A stretch of DNA of 64,000 nucleotides. Source: Pelomonas sp039929605. GTDB lineage: Bacteria; Pseudomonadota; Gammaproteobacteria; Burkholderiales; Burkholderiaceae_C. The stretch is from NCBI RefSeq assembly GCF_039929605.1, contig NZ_JBDSQX010000007.1, forward strand, positions 1-64,000. Reading direction: 5' to 3'. The translations under genes and the position numbers were made by a program. Below the pieces are notes generated by a model. It saw only the letters and a program-made list of their open reading frames with translations, had not been told where the DNA came from and ran no database searches. Shown here one piece after another: positions 8,539 to 17,800 of this stretch (positions within the stretch are counted from its first letter, which is position 1; every line of letters starts with the position of its first letter).

Positions 8539-9750
8539 TCAGTGGGCGTGTTCGGCCGCAGCCTTGCCGATGTCGGCCTTGACGAGGAAGCTGTTCCTCG
8601 CCGCGTAGCGCTCGCCGGCCTTCAGGCCCTTCAGCACCTCCACGTGGGCGCCGTCGCTGCGGCCCGTCTCCACGCGGCGCGCGTCGAACTGCTGGCCCTC
8701 ACGCACGAACACCACGCGGGCGTCGTCCAGCATCTGCACGGCGTCTGCCGCCACGGCCACCGGCACGTCGACCTCGCTCGCCGTTACCGCCACCGTCACC
8801 GGCAGCCCGGGCCGCCACAGGCCCTTGGGGTTGGCCAGCACGAGCCGCGCCGTCGCACTGCGGCTTTGCTCGCCGACGAGCGCGCCGACGTAGCTCAGCC
8901 GTGCCGTGCCCTGCGCCTCGAACGCCGTCGCCTTGACCTGCGCCGTCATGCCTTGCGTCAACTGGTTCAGGTCCTTGGCGGGCACCGTCAGCTCCACCCA
9001 GACGCTGGACAGGTCGGCCACCTGGAACACGGCGGCGTCCTCCTTCAGCGCCTCGCCGACGCTGAGCTTCTTGTCGACGACGACGCCGTCGATCGGCGAG
9101 CGAACCTCGTGGCGTGTCAGGCCCTTCGGGTCGCCCGCCGTCGCGCCGAACGACGCCAGCCGCTGCCGCGCGTTCTCGACGGCGATCTCGGCTTCCTGCA
9201 TCGCCTGGCGCGCGGCCAGGTAGTCCTGCTCGGCGGAGATCTTGTCCTCCCACAACTTCTTCTCACGGTCGTGCGTGGTGCGCGCGATGGCCAGGCGCTT
9301 CTGCGCGGTCAGCAGCTCGCTGCGCTGATCGGCCAGCGCGGGGCTGGAGATGACGGCCAGCACCTGGCCGCGCGTCACGCGGTCGCCTGCGTTGGCGCGC
9401 ACGGCCTCGACCAGACCGGCCAGGCGCGGCGTGACGATGACGGCGCGGTCCTGGTTCAGCTTCACCTCGCCCAGCAACTGCAGCCGCGTGGCGATGCGCG
9501 CCGGGCCGGCGTCGGCGAGTGCGATGCCGTTGTGGCGCAGCTGCTCGTCGCTGAAGCGCGCGTGAGGTGCTTCGACCGGCGCCGATGCGGGCTTTCCAGC
9601 CGCATGCGGGGTTTCCTCGGCGTGTTCGCCGTGTGCGCCGTGCTCGTCGTGCCCGTCTTCACCGTGCTTGTCGCCGCGCAGGATGGCCGCGCCCAGCAGC
9701 AGGCCCACGGCCAGCACCGCCGCGATGGCGATGGCGTTTTTCTTGTTCAT
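8539..9750 (-). CDS. czcB: Efflux periplasmic adaptor CzcB (membrane fusion protein)
   Basis: A 403-residue adaptor. The start at 9750 (MNKKNAIAIAAVLAVGLLLGAAI) gives an N-terminal membrane anchor; a longer frame to 9912 runs through czcC coding sequence and is rejected. Directly after the anchor lies a His/Asp/Glu-rich stretch (DKHGEDGHDEHGAHGEHAEE), a typical metal-binding extension of CzcB-like adaptors. Next come the biotinyl-lipoyl hybrid, alpha-hairpin (ITTHDREKKLWEDKISAEQDYL region) and beta-barrel domains (VRSPIDGVVVDKKLSVGEALK). The gene starts 1 bp after the czcC stop, so it is in the same transcript. It bridges CzcA and CzcC across the periplasm. Confidence 0.94.
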   Translation of the reverse strand: MNKKNAIAIAAVLAVGLLLGAAILRGDKHGEDGHDEHGAHGEHAEETPHAAGKPASAPVEAPHARFSDEQLRHNGIALADAGPARIATRLQLLGEVKLNQDRAVIVTPRLAGLVEAVRANAGDRVTRGQVLAVISSPALADQRSELLTAQKRLAIARTTHDREKKLWEDKISAEQDYLAARQAMQEAEIAVENARQRLASFGATAGDPKGLTRHEVRSPIDGVVVDKKLSVGEALKEDAAVFQVADLSSVWVELTVPAKDLNQLTQGMTAQVKATAFEAQGTARLSYVGALVGEQSRSATARLVLANPKGLWRPGLPVTVAVTASEVDVPVAVAADAVQMLDDARVVFVREGQQFDARRVETGRSDGAHVEVLKGLKAGERYAARNSFLVKADIGKAAAEHAH

Positions 9751-9751
9751 G

Positions 9752-10963
9752 TCAGTCCTCGCTATCAGTCTGGATGGACCGGCCCAGCAGGCGGTCCAGG
9801 TCAGCGGCGGCGCGGTGGGTGTCGGCGCTGCCTTGCAGCAACTGGCGGCGCAGTGCAACCAGCGTGCGCTGGGCGTCCAGCACATCGAGGAAGGCGAACT
9901 TGCCCAGCTCATAACCCTTCAACGCAGCGTCGTAGGCGGTCTGCGCGGTCGGCAGCGCGTCGTGCCTCAGCAGCGCCACCTGCTCGCGGCCCAGCCGCAG
10001 CCGCGCGGCGGCATCGGCCACGTCGGTCTGCAGCTTCAGCGTCGCGTTGGTCAGCGCCTCACGCGCCTGGTCTTCGCGGCGCAACGCTTCCAGCAGACCG
10101 CCCTGGTTGCGGTCGTTGATGGGCAGCGGCAGCGAGAAGCCGATGACGGCCTGCGTGCGGCCCAGCTCGGCGTCGCGCTTGGCACCCAGCGTCACGGTCA
10201 CGTCCGGCACGCGGCGCGCGCGCTCCGTGTCGGTCAGTGCCTGGCGGCGGGCGATGTCGAGCTGCGCCAGCCGCAGCGCAGGGGCCTCGATCATCCATTC
10301 GGCGAGGCGCCGATCGTCCGGCGCATGGGGCAGCGTGGCGGTGTCGCCGTTCGCCTGCGTCACGGCTTGCAGAGGCTGGCCGCAGAGCGCCGCCAGGCGC
10401 CCGCGAGCCAGTAACTGCGCGCTCTGCGCCTGCGCGACTTCGGCCCGCGCGCCGGCCTCGGCGACGCGCGCCTTGGCCAGCTCCAGCGGCGGCACCTTGC
10501 CGGCCTGCATTCGTTTGTCGGCCGCGTTCACGGCGCTACGGGCCAAGGCCAGCGACGACTCGGCCAGCCGCTGCTGTTCCTGCGCGCCGAGCAGGTCAAA
10601 GAAGGCGGCAGCCACGGCGGCGCGCAGCTCGGCTTGCCTGGCCGCCAGCGCCACGGCCGCCTGCTCGCGCGCCTGCGCCGCAACCGCCTGGCGCGCGGCG
10701 CGCTTGCCGCCCAGCTCGATTGCCTGGGACAGCTGCACGGTGCTCGTCCGCGTGGCGCGGCGGGTGTCTTCCAGCAGCACACCCAGCTCGGGGTTGGGCC
10801 GCGCGCCGGCTTGCAACTCGGCGCCTTGCTGCGCCTGCAGCTCCAGCCGCGCGCGGGCCAGATCGGGGTTGTGGGTGAGGGCCAGGTCTTGCGCCTCGGC
10901 CAGGGTCAGGGCATGGGACGCGCTGGCCCACAAAAGAAGAAAGCCAAAGACAAGGCTTCGCAT
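9752..10963 (-). CDS. czcC: Outer-membrane efflux channel CzcC (TolC family)
   Basis: A 403-residue outer-membrane factor with signal peptide MRSLVFGFLLLWASASHA. ATG at 10963 is chosen because GGAGAG lies at the right distance upstream; an in-frame TTG at 10975 would add only four residues. The body shows the duplicated TolC-type coiled-coil repeats (for example DLALTHNPDLARARLELQAQQ near the N-terminus and ALKGYELGKFAFLDVLDAQRTL near the C-terminus). The second phrase is a hallmark of CzcC/CusC channels. It lies between czcI and czcB on one strand with minimal spacing. Confidence 0.93.
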   Translation of the reverse strand: MRSLVFGFLLLWASASHALTLAEAQDLALTHNPDLARARLELQAQQGAELQAGARPNPELGVLLEDTRRATRTSTVQLSQAIELGGKRAARQAVAAQAREQAAVALAARQAELRAAVAAAFFDLLGAQEQQRLAESSLALARSAVNAADKRMQAGKVPPLELAKARVAEAGARAEVAQAQSAQLLARGRLAALCGQPLQAVTQANGDTATLPHAPDDRRLAEWMIEAPALRLAQLDIARRQALTDTERARRVPDVTVTLGAKRDAELGRTQAVIGFSLPLPINDRNQGGLLEALRREDQAREALTNATLKLQTDVADAAARLRLGREQVALLRHDALPTAQTAYDAALKGYELGKFAFLDVLDAQRTLVALRRQLLQGSADTHRAAADLDRLLGRSIQTDSED

Positions 10964-11059
10964 CGAACTCTCCAAGGTTGTTGGGGACGGTTCGGCGCGC
11001 GGCCGGCACCCGGCGGGTGCCTTGCTTCAGATCAACGGGGCGGGGAAGCGGCGCGCCGA

Positions 11060-11389
11060 TCAGGCGCGCAGCCAATTGGGGCGTTCGAGCCCTGCAGGCG
11101 TGTGGGACCGCAGCCGCGCGGCCGCAGCGGGCTCGGGCGGCACGGCCTGCGAGGCGGTGATGCCCTGGCCTTCAGCCAGCGGCGCAGCGCACCCCGTGTG
11201 GTGGCAATGGCAGTGGCCGGTCTCGCAGACCGGATGCACTTCGCCCGCTGCCGCCGAGTGCACCGGCTCGCCGCTCAGCACGGCGGCGTTCTGCTCGGCC
11301 AGTTCATCCACGCAGCACAGCGCGGCACCCGCCCAGGACAGCTGGACTGTCACGAGCAGGGCGAGGAGGAGGAGAAACCAGCGGCGCAT
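11060..11389 (-). CDS. czcI: CzcI-like small periplasmic protein
   Basis: A 109-residue protein with signal peptide MRRWFLLLLALLVTVQLSWAGA, followed by a short region rich in Cys and His (CCVDELAEQ, then CETGHCHCHHTGC), which looks like a metal-binding motif. Its position as first gene before czcC, its size and its N-terminus match CzcI of the czcICBA operon, a poorly understood protein implicated in controlling czc expression. It is separated from czcC by 96 bp. Identification relies on context and N-terminal resemblance, so it is less certain than for czcCBA. The CHCHH cluster suggests direct binding of Zn or Cd. Confidence 0.72.
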   Translation of the reverse strand: MRRWFLLLLALLVTVQLSWAGAALCCVDELAEQNAAVLSGEPVHSAAAGEVHPVCETGHCHCHHTGCAAPLAEGQGITASQAVPPEPAAAARLRSHTPAGLERPNWLRA

Positions 11390-11409
11390 GGCGGCAGATT
11401 CTAGAGACG

Positions 11410-12009
11410 CTAGTCCTTGCCGCCGTCGAGCAAGGCGTCACGCAGGTGGGCGTCGGCCGGCGATTCGCCGAACCAGATGCGCAGCACCAACGTGAAGAAC
11501 TCGTCGTCGCCCACCGGCTCGCCCTGGGCGATGCCCGAGATGTAGAACTGCGTGCCCTTGCCGGGGATGAAGTCCATGGCGAAGGTGTCGCCCGCGACGA
11601 GCTTGGCCTTGCCCGAGAAGATCTCGATGAGGCGCGTCGTCGACAACGTCTGCCGCGTCATCTGGGCGCTGGGCGTGTTGTCACTCATGCCGCGCAGGAA
11701 GAGCCGGCCGAGGTCGGTGCCGGGCAGGTCGCGCAGGGCGGTGAACTGCAGGCGCTTGGGGCCGGGCAGGGCCAGCAGCTCGGCCGGCGTGGTCACGCGC
11801 TTGGTCGTGTAGAGGCCCATGTCGTAGGCCTTGAACACCAGTTTCACCCGCGTGCCCTTGCCATTGAGCTGCAGCGTGCTGCCGCCTACCTGGGCCGTGG
11901 GCTCGAACTTGTGGACCGTGGTGGCGGCCGTGGCCTGCAGGCACAGCGCCGTGCCGGCGATCAATGCGGCCATGCGGGCCTGCGCCGCGAGCGTCTGAAG
12001 CTGGGTCAT
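11410..12009 (-). CDS. Exported chalcone-isomerase-like protein
   Basis: A 199-residue protein starting MTQLQTLAAQARMAALIAG with a probable signal peptide ending LQATAA; GGAGACGAC precedes the ATG at 12009. The mature part resembles the bacterial chalcone isomerase-like family: LKGKGTR-type strand, VFKAYDMGLYTTKRV, LRDLPGTDLGRLFLRGMSDN, and a C-terminal GEPVGDDEFFTLVLRIWFG. The function of these periplasmic proteins in non-plant organisms is unknown; they are probably not chalcone isomerases. The stop is only 20 bp from the czcI start on the same strand, so it may be cotranscribed with czcICBA or the czc promoter may lie inside it. Confidence 0.83.
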   Translation of the reverse strand: MTQLQTLAAQARMAALIAGTALCLQATAATTVHKFEPTAQVGGSTLQLNGKGTRVKLVFKAYDMGLYTTKRVTTPAELLALPGPKRLQFTALRDLPGTDLGRLFLRGMSDNTPSAQMTRQTLSTTRLIEIFSGKAKLVAGDTFAMDFIPGKGTQFYISGIAQGEPVGDDEFFTLVLRIWFGESPADAHLRDALLDGGKD

Positions 12010-12114
12010 GTCGTCTCCGTGGAATGTCTTCTCGCATCGAAACCGACGCGGCGCGTGGATTCTGCGTGCCAACCGGGGTGGAGCAGTGACCGTTTGTGGT
12101 GTCGGTTCACTCCG

Positions 12115-13161
12115 TCAGCCGTGAATCCTAACGACGCGGCCGGCGCGCCCCACCGCCTCCCGCGCACGCAGCTGGCCGCAGCCACCTTCCACGTCCTGGC
12201 CGGCGGAGTCGCGCAGCTTGGTCAGCACGCCGCGGCTGCACAACTCGGCGGCAATGGCCCGCGCGCGTTCCCAGCTCGGCCGCGTGAAGGGCAGGCCGGG
12301 CGCGCTGTTGAACGGGATCATGTTCAGCAGGCCGTAGCGGCCCTTGAGCAGGCGCACGATGCCGTCCAGCTCGTCGGCACCGTCGTTGACGCCGTCCAGC
12401 AGCGTCCACTGGTACTGGATGGGATAGCCGCTGGCGCGGGCGTAGGCATCGGCAGCGTCGACCAGTTGTTCGGGCGTGAGGCGCGGCGCACGCGGCAGCA
12501 GCTCGGCGCGCTTGGCGGCATCGGTCGTGTGCAGGGACAGCGCCAGCGCCGGGCGCACCTCGGCCGCGTTCAGGGCCTCGAAGGCGCGCTCGTCGCCCAC
12601 GGTCGAGAACACCAGCTGCTTGTGCCCGAAGCCGCCCTCGCGGCCCAGCAAGGTGATCGCGTCCAGCACATTGGCCAGGTTGTGCGCCGGCTCGCCCATG
12701 CCCATGAAGACGACCTTCTTCAGCTTGGGGTTCTTGCGCCGCGCTAGCACCACTTGCGCCACGATTTCAGCGCTGCCGACTTGGCGGATCAGCCCGTCCA
12801 CGCCGGTCATGCAGAACTTGCAGCCGACCGCGCAACCGACCTGGCTAGACACGCAGACGCCGTCGCGCGGCAGCAGCACGGTCTCCACCGTCTGGCCGTC
12901 ATTGAGGCCCAGCAGCAGTCGGGCGGACTGGCCGTCGCCACCAGCGTGCTCGCTGCGCAGCGTGAGGAGGCCATCCAGCTCGGCCATCAGGCCCGGCAGC
13001 GCCTGCATCACGGCCTTGGGCAGAAAGCCCTGCAGCGGCCGTTTCTCACGCGGGCCACCCTCAAGCGGCAGCGCGTGCAGCCAGGTGCGCAGCACGCGGG
13101 ACTCGTGGTCGGGGTTGGCGCCTAGCGCGCGCAGGCGCTGGCGGAGGTCGGGGATCAGCAT
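12115..13161 (-). CDS. RlmN/Cfr-family radical SAM RNA methyltransferase
   Basis: A 348-residue protein starting at 13161 (MLIPDLRQRLRALG); an upstream extension runs through an intergenic repeat and is rejected. The iron-sulfur ligands are Cys110, Cys114 and Cys117 (VGCAVGCKFCMTG). The methyl-carrying Cys pair typical of RlmN/Cfr is present: Cys103 in VCVSSQVG and Cys328 in GGCGQLR. GMGEP provides the SAM-binding segment. The family methylates C2 (RlmN) or C8 (Cfr) of A2503 in 23S rRNA. The usual DDIDAACGQL segment reads QDVEGGCGQL, the protein is shorter than typical RlmN and it lacks the usual ndk/ispG neighbours, so it is probably a paralogue rather than housekeeping RlmN. Confidence 0.88.
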   Translation of the reverse strand: MLIPDLRQRLRALGANPDHESRVLRTWLHALPLEGGPREKRPLQGFLPKAVMQALPGLMAELDGLLTLRSEHAGGDGQSARLLLGLNDGQTVETVLLPRDGVCVSSQVGCAVGCKFCMTGVDGLIRQVGSAEIVAQVVLARRKNPKLKKVVFMGMGEPAHNLANVLDAITLLGREGGFGHKQLVFSTVGDERAFEALNAAEVRPALALSLHTTDAAKRAELLPRAPRLTPEQLVDAADAYARASGYPIQYQWTLLDGVNDGADELDGIVRLLKGRYGLLNMIPFNSAPGLPFTRPSWERARAIAAELCSRGVLTKLRDSAGQDVEGGCGQLRAREAVGRAGRVVRIHG

Positions 13162-13200
13162 GGCGGCGCGATTGTCCCAGCAGCCGCCGAATTGAAGCTT

Positions 13201-13334
13201 CCCCTCGCCCAGTCCCGCGCCGCTGGACGCGGGCGGGCCTGGTCGGTCCCCCACGGGGACGGCGATGCTTGCGGCATCGGGCCGCAAGCACATCGCCTGA
13301 GGGGCCGGCTTGGGAGCGGCCCGGCGCTCGGCCC
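13201..13334 (-). repeat. Dispersed intergenic repeat, copy A
   Basis: Read on the minus strand this copy begins GGGCCGAGCGCCGGGCCGCT, has a central CGGC..GCCGC palindrome, a CCCCGTGGGG-like block, and ends GGGCGAGGGG (13210-13201). Copies B (23266) and C (24825) share the same ends and order. It fills most of the 251-bp gap between the divergent RlmN-like and aldolase genes. Confidence 0.85.
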
Positions 13335-13412
13335 AAAGGCGCAGTGATCGAAGGTGACACCGCAGAGCTGCTCGGAGGAATAAGCTGGTCTGCCCGCATT
13401 CAGGAGACACCC

Positions 13413-14162
13413 ATGGCCAGACCCACTCCCATCACCGCAGAGGAATGGCAAGTCCGCTGCGATCTCGCGGCCCTGTACCGGCTGGCCGCGCTGCACGGCT
13501 GGGACGACCTGATCTTCACGCACATCTCCGCCCGCGTGCCCGGCCCGGCCCATCACTTCCTCATCAACCCCTACGGGATGATGTTCGAGGAGATCACGGC
13601 CAGCAGCCTGGTGAAGGTCGACCAGGCGGGCGAGAAGGTGGCGCCCAGCGACTACAACGTCAACCCCGCCGGCTTCATCATCCACAGCGCCGTGCACGAG
13701 GCGCGCGAGGACGCGCAGTTCGTCATGCATCTGCACACGGTGGCGGGCGTTGCGGTCAGCGCGCAGCGCGAGGGCCTGCTGCCGATCTCGCAGCACAGCC
13801 TGTTCCCGCTGGCGTCGCTCAGCTATCACGGCTACGAGGGCGTGGCGCTCAACCCCGACGAGAAGACGCGCCTGGTCGCCGACCTCGGCAACACCTCGCT
13901 GATGATGCTGCGCAACCACGGCCTGCTGACGCTCGGCCGCAGCGCCGCCGATGCCTTCCTGAAGATGTTCATGCTGCAGCGCGCCTGCGAGATCCAGATT
14001 GCGGCGCAGGCGGGTGGCGGTGAGCTGATCCGCATTCCGGCGCCCATCCTGTCCGGCATCCGCGCGCAGAGCGACAAGGTCATGCGCGGTTCCGGCGCCG
14101 AGCTGGCGTGGCCGGGGCTGCTCAGAAGATTGGCGCGGCAGAACCCGGGTCATGACAGCTGA
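13413..14162 (+). CDS. Class II aldolase/adducin-family protein
   Basis: A 249-residue protein starting MARPTPITAEEWQVRCDLAA; AGGAGA lies 6 bases before the ATG at 13413. It shows the class II aldolase/adducin fold: HGWDDLIFTHISARVPG near the N-terminus, metal-binding His pair in MHLHTVAG, and the late LRNHGLLTLG motif that supplies the third His. Members cleave or epimerise sugar phosphates (fuculose-1-P, ribulose-5-P), but many, including adducins, have other roles. No catalytic substrate can be assigned. It is followed by ispD after 14 bp, so the two are likely cotranscribed. Confidence 0.9.
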   Translation: MARPTPITAEEWQVRCDLAALYRLAALHGWDDLIFTHISARVPGPAHHFLINPYGMMFEEITASSLVKVDQAGEKVAPSDYNVNPAGFIIHSAVHEAREDAQFVMHLHTVAGVAVSAQREGLLPISQHSLFPLASLSYHGYEGVALNPDEKTRLVADLGNTSLMMLRNHGLLTLGRSAADAFLKMFMLQRACEIQIAAQAGGGELIRIPAPILSGIRAQSDKVMRGSGAELAWPGLLRRLARQNPGHDS

Positions 14163-14176
14163 GCGTCGCTGGAACA

Positions 14177-14899
14177 ATGGCGGGGATGACTGAACCCCGC
14201 TTCTTCGCCCTCGTCCCCGCCGCCGGCATCGGTGAGCGCTCCGGCGCCGGCATGCCCAAGCAGTACGTCGATATCGCCGGCCAGCCCATGCTGGCCCACA
14301 CGTTGGCCGCACTCGCTGCGGTGCCCCGTCTTGCGCAGACGCTGGTCGTGCTGTCGCCAGCAGATGACCGCTTCGAGGCCGCGCTGCCGGGCTGCACCGC
14401 CTGGGTCGCCCGCGTCGGCGGCGCGAGCCGGGCCGAGACCGTGCTCGGCGGCCTGGCCGAGTTGCGCGAGCGCGGCGCAGGCGATGGAGACTGGGTGCTG
14501 GTGCACGACGCCGCCCGCTGCCTGCTGCGCCCCGAGTGGGTCGATGCGCTGATCGACGCCTGCGAGCACGACGCGGTTGGCGGCCTGCTGGCTCAACCGA
14601 TTGCCGACACGCTGAAGGCCGGCGACACCGAAAGCCGCGTCACCGCCACCGTCGACCGCCGCGACAAGTGGGCCGCGCAGACGCCGCAGATGTTCCGCCT
14701 CGGCCTCGTCGAGCGGGCGCTGACGGCCATGGGCGCCGCAGCGACCGACGAAGCCAGCGCCGTCGAAGCGCTCGGCCTGGCGCCGCTGCTCGTGCGCGCG
14801 TCGATGGCCAACTTCAAGGTGACCTGGCCGGAAGACTTCGCGCTGGCGGCGCTTTGGCTCAGCCACCCGCCAACTGCAGCACCAAGTCCTGCCCGCTGA
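14177..14899 (+). CDS. ispD: 2-C-methyl-D-erythritol 4-phosphate cytidylyltransferase
   Basis: IspD transfers CMP from CTP to MEP in the non-mevalonate isoprenoid pathway. The 240-residue protein shows the nucleotide-binding motif PAAGIGERSGAGMPKQY near residue 13, the GGASRAETVLGGL segment, the VLVHDAARCLL motif and the C-terminal NFKVTWPEDFALA motif. An alternative ATG at 14186 would remove three residues. The last 12 residues (after LWLSHPP) extend past the normal end and overlap the convergent usher gene by 41 bp. In most betaproteobacteria ispF follows directly; here it is 7.8 kb away with fimbrial genes between. Confidence 0.96.
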   Translation: MAGMTEPRFFALVPAAGIGERSGAGMPKQYVDIAGQPMLAHTLAALAAVPRLAQTLVVLSPADDRFEAALPGCTAWVARVGGASRAETVLGGLAELRERGAGDGDWVLVHDAARCLLRPEWVDALIDACEHDAVGGLLAQPIADTLKAGDTESRVTATVDRRDKWAAQTPQMFRLGLVERALTAMGAAATDEASAVEALGLAPLLVRASMANFKVTWPEDFALAALWLSHPPTAAPSPAR

Positions 14900-17800
14900 T
14901 GAAGTTGCCGTCCATCGGCACCTCGATGCCGCGCTCCAGCGAGCCGTTCAGCCGCAGCTTCTCGGCCTGCTCCGGGGCGATGCGCAGCCGGTAGGGGCCG
15001 GGCGCGATCTGGTGGAAGAGGTAGTAGCCGTCGGCCGCGCTGGTGCTGGTGGCGATGACCTGGCCGTCTGCGCCCACCAGTTCCACGCGGGCGTCGCCGA
15101 TGCCGCGTTTCCTGCCGCCGGCCTCGGCGATGAAGATGGTGCCCTCGATTTCCGAGGTGGCGATGACGGGAAACTCCAGCGTCTCTACACGGCCAGGACG
15201 CGGCAGCACGCGCACGCCCGGTGACAGCGGTTTCCACTGCGGGTCTTCCAGCGTGGCGGTGTCCAGCGCAATGTCGGCATAACGACCTGGTTGCAGGCGG
15301 TTCAGCAGGGCCACGCCGTCGGCATCGGTCAGGCGCGGGTGGCGGCCGCCGCCGTTGAGGATGAAGCCGGCGTTGGGCACCAGCTCCTCGCCGGGGTCGC
15401 GCAGGCCGTTCATGTTGCGGTCGACAAAGGCGCGGGCCGACACGGCGCCGGTGCCGGCCAGCGGCTGGCCGTCGAACGACCATTTGCCGCTGCGGGGGTC
15501 GCGGTCCAGCGCGATGAAGAGCTGCAGCCCGAGGGCCAGTTCGCGCTGGTTGGAATAGCTGGCGCTGAGGGCCAGGCCGAAGCTGCCGAGGTTCTTGCTG
15601 AGGCCGGCGGAGACGAGCGTGAGCTGCGACTCCATGCTGCGCAGCAGGCCGCCGGTGAGCTGGTAGCCGTCGGCGAGGTTGTGGTCGGCGCTGAGCGCAA
15701 AGGCCTGCAGGCTGGCGCCGGGTTGCAGCCGGTAGTTCAGCTGTGCGCTCAAGCCGACGTTGGCGACGCGCCGGCTGACCTGCAGCACGCCGTCGGTGCT
15801 GGCGTAATCGCCCGTGCGCTGCCAGCGCAGGCTGTTGGACAGGGCGGTGCCCTGCAGCATCGTGGCGGCGCGCAGGCCGACCTGGTAGTTGTCGCTGCCC
15901 TGGTCCAGCGCGTTGCGCACGGCGTCGAAGTCCAGCGTCAGGCGGGGCAGGGCGCCGAGCTTGACGGCGCTCTTCAGGCGCAGCTGGTCGCGCTGGCGCA
16001 CGCCGCCGGCCACGTCGGCGAACTGGTCGTTGATGAAGTGACCCTGGCGCTGGGTGTGCAGCAGGTCCAGCGCGACGTTGCCCAGGCGCGTCTTCAGCCC
16101 GACCTCGCCGAGCGCGCCGCCGCCCTGCATGCCGACGAGCTGCGAGCTGAGGATGGCCGAGTTCAGGTAGGCCAGCAGGCCCACCTGGCCGTAGTTGAGC
16201 GGGTTGCCGCCGCCCTGCTGCGGCCGGCGCACGAAGCCGAGGTTGCCGGTCAGCATCTTGCTGATGCCGATGTCCACCAGCGCGACGCGGCGCACCGAGC
16301 CGTCGTCGGCGACCTGCTGGCCCAGCGAGTAGAAGAGCTGGCCGGGCTTGACGCTGGCTTGGTCGAGCAGAAAGCTCTGGCGCTCCACGCGCAGCTGGCC
16401 GAGCGGGCCGTGGAAGACGAGGCGGAACTCGTTGGGGCCGAAGGACAGCGGCAGGTCGTCGAACGCGTACTGGCCGTCGGCGCGCGCGGACTGGTAGGCC
16501 AGCAGCGTGTCGTTGTAGTAGAGCGTCACGTCCCAACCCGGCGGCAGGTCGCCGCGCAGGCTGTGGCGGTCGAAGCTGTTGGGCTGGTCGGTCGGGCGGT
16601 TGCTGATCGCCACGCCGTTGCCCAGCGGGCTGCCCTGCATGACGTTGCGCACGCTGGGCAGCACGAGGCTGCCGACGGTGACCGAGCGGGCCTGCAGGGG
16701 GCCGAGGAGGCCGCCGTCGGGGTCGTGGCGAGCGAGCGTCATGCGCAGGTCGGGCCGGGTCTTGTCCTGCGTCTTAAGCACATAGGCCGAGCCTTCCATG
16801 CCGAGCAGGTCGGCGGTGAGGTAGGCGGTGTAGGCGCTCTTGTACTGGCGTGAGTCGCGGCCGAAGCGCGCGTCGGCGCCGAAGGACTGGTCGATGGACG
16901 GCACGCCGATCAAGCCCGGCGTGGACGGCGTGTAGGGGTAGTTGGGCCGTTCGCCCGGCTGCTGGCCGGCCAGCGCCGCGGCGATGCGCTCGCGCTCCAT
17001 GCGCTCCTGCAGCGGCAGCTTCTCGCGCGGGATGACCTTCAGCTGCAGCGTGCTCAGCTCCGTCTTCAGCTCGACCGGCAGCCAGCGCGACAGCAGCTGC
17101 CGGGAGACGTAGATGTCGTCGCCGATGACGACGGCCAGGCGCGGCTCGAAGTTCTGCTCACGCCCCGCCAGGCTCACCAGCGACTCGCCCAGGTTGAGCG
17201 CAAAGCTGCGCTCGTTCAGCACCGTACCGGCCGCGCTGCCCTGGCCCGGCTGCACCTGGATGGGCAGCGTCAGCAGGCGCGACAGCTCGCCCAGCGGCAG
17301 CAGGATCTGCGCGCCGTCCTGGTAGGCGCTGAAGCTGTCGGACAGCACTTGGCCGTCCAGCTGCACCTCCAGCACCAGCAGGTTGGCCTCGGCCTCGGTC
17401 ATGGCGCGGCGCGGGGTCAGCACGGGCGGCGGCGCCACCGCGGCGTCGGGCGGCAGGCGCAGGCGCAGCTGCCAGTGCGGCAGGTCCACGGCCAGCTCCA
17501 GGCCGAGCCAGCGCGTCAGCAGCGCGGTCGACACGTAGATGTCGTCCTCGGCCGCAAAGGCCAGGCGCGGCTCGAAGGACTGGCTGCGTTCGCCCACGCG
17601 CGCGCTGGACTCGGTCAGGTCCAGGAAGAAGGGCAGGCCCGAGCCGGGCTGCGTGCCGGCCGCGCGGCCGTGGCCGGGCTGCACGCGCAGGTCCAGCCCG
17701 AGCAGCTTGGACACGGCCGCGAGTGGCAGCAGCACCTGGTAGTCGGTCTGGTAGGCGTCGATGCGCGCCGGCAGCGGCTGGCCGTTGAGTTGCACCTCCA

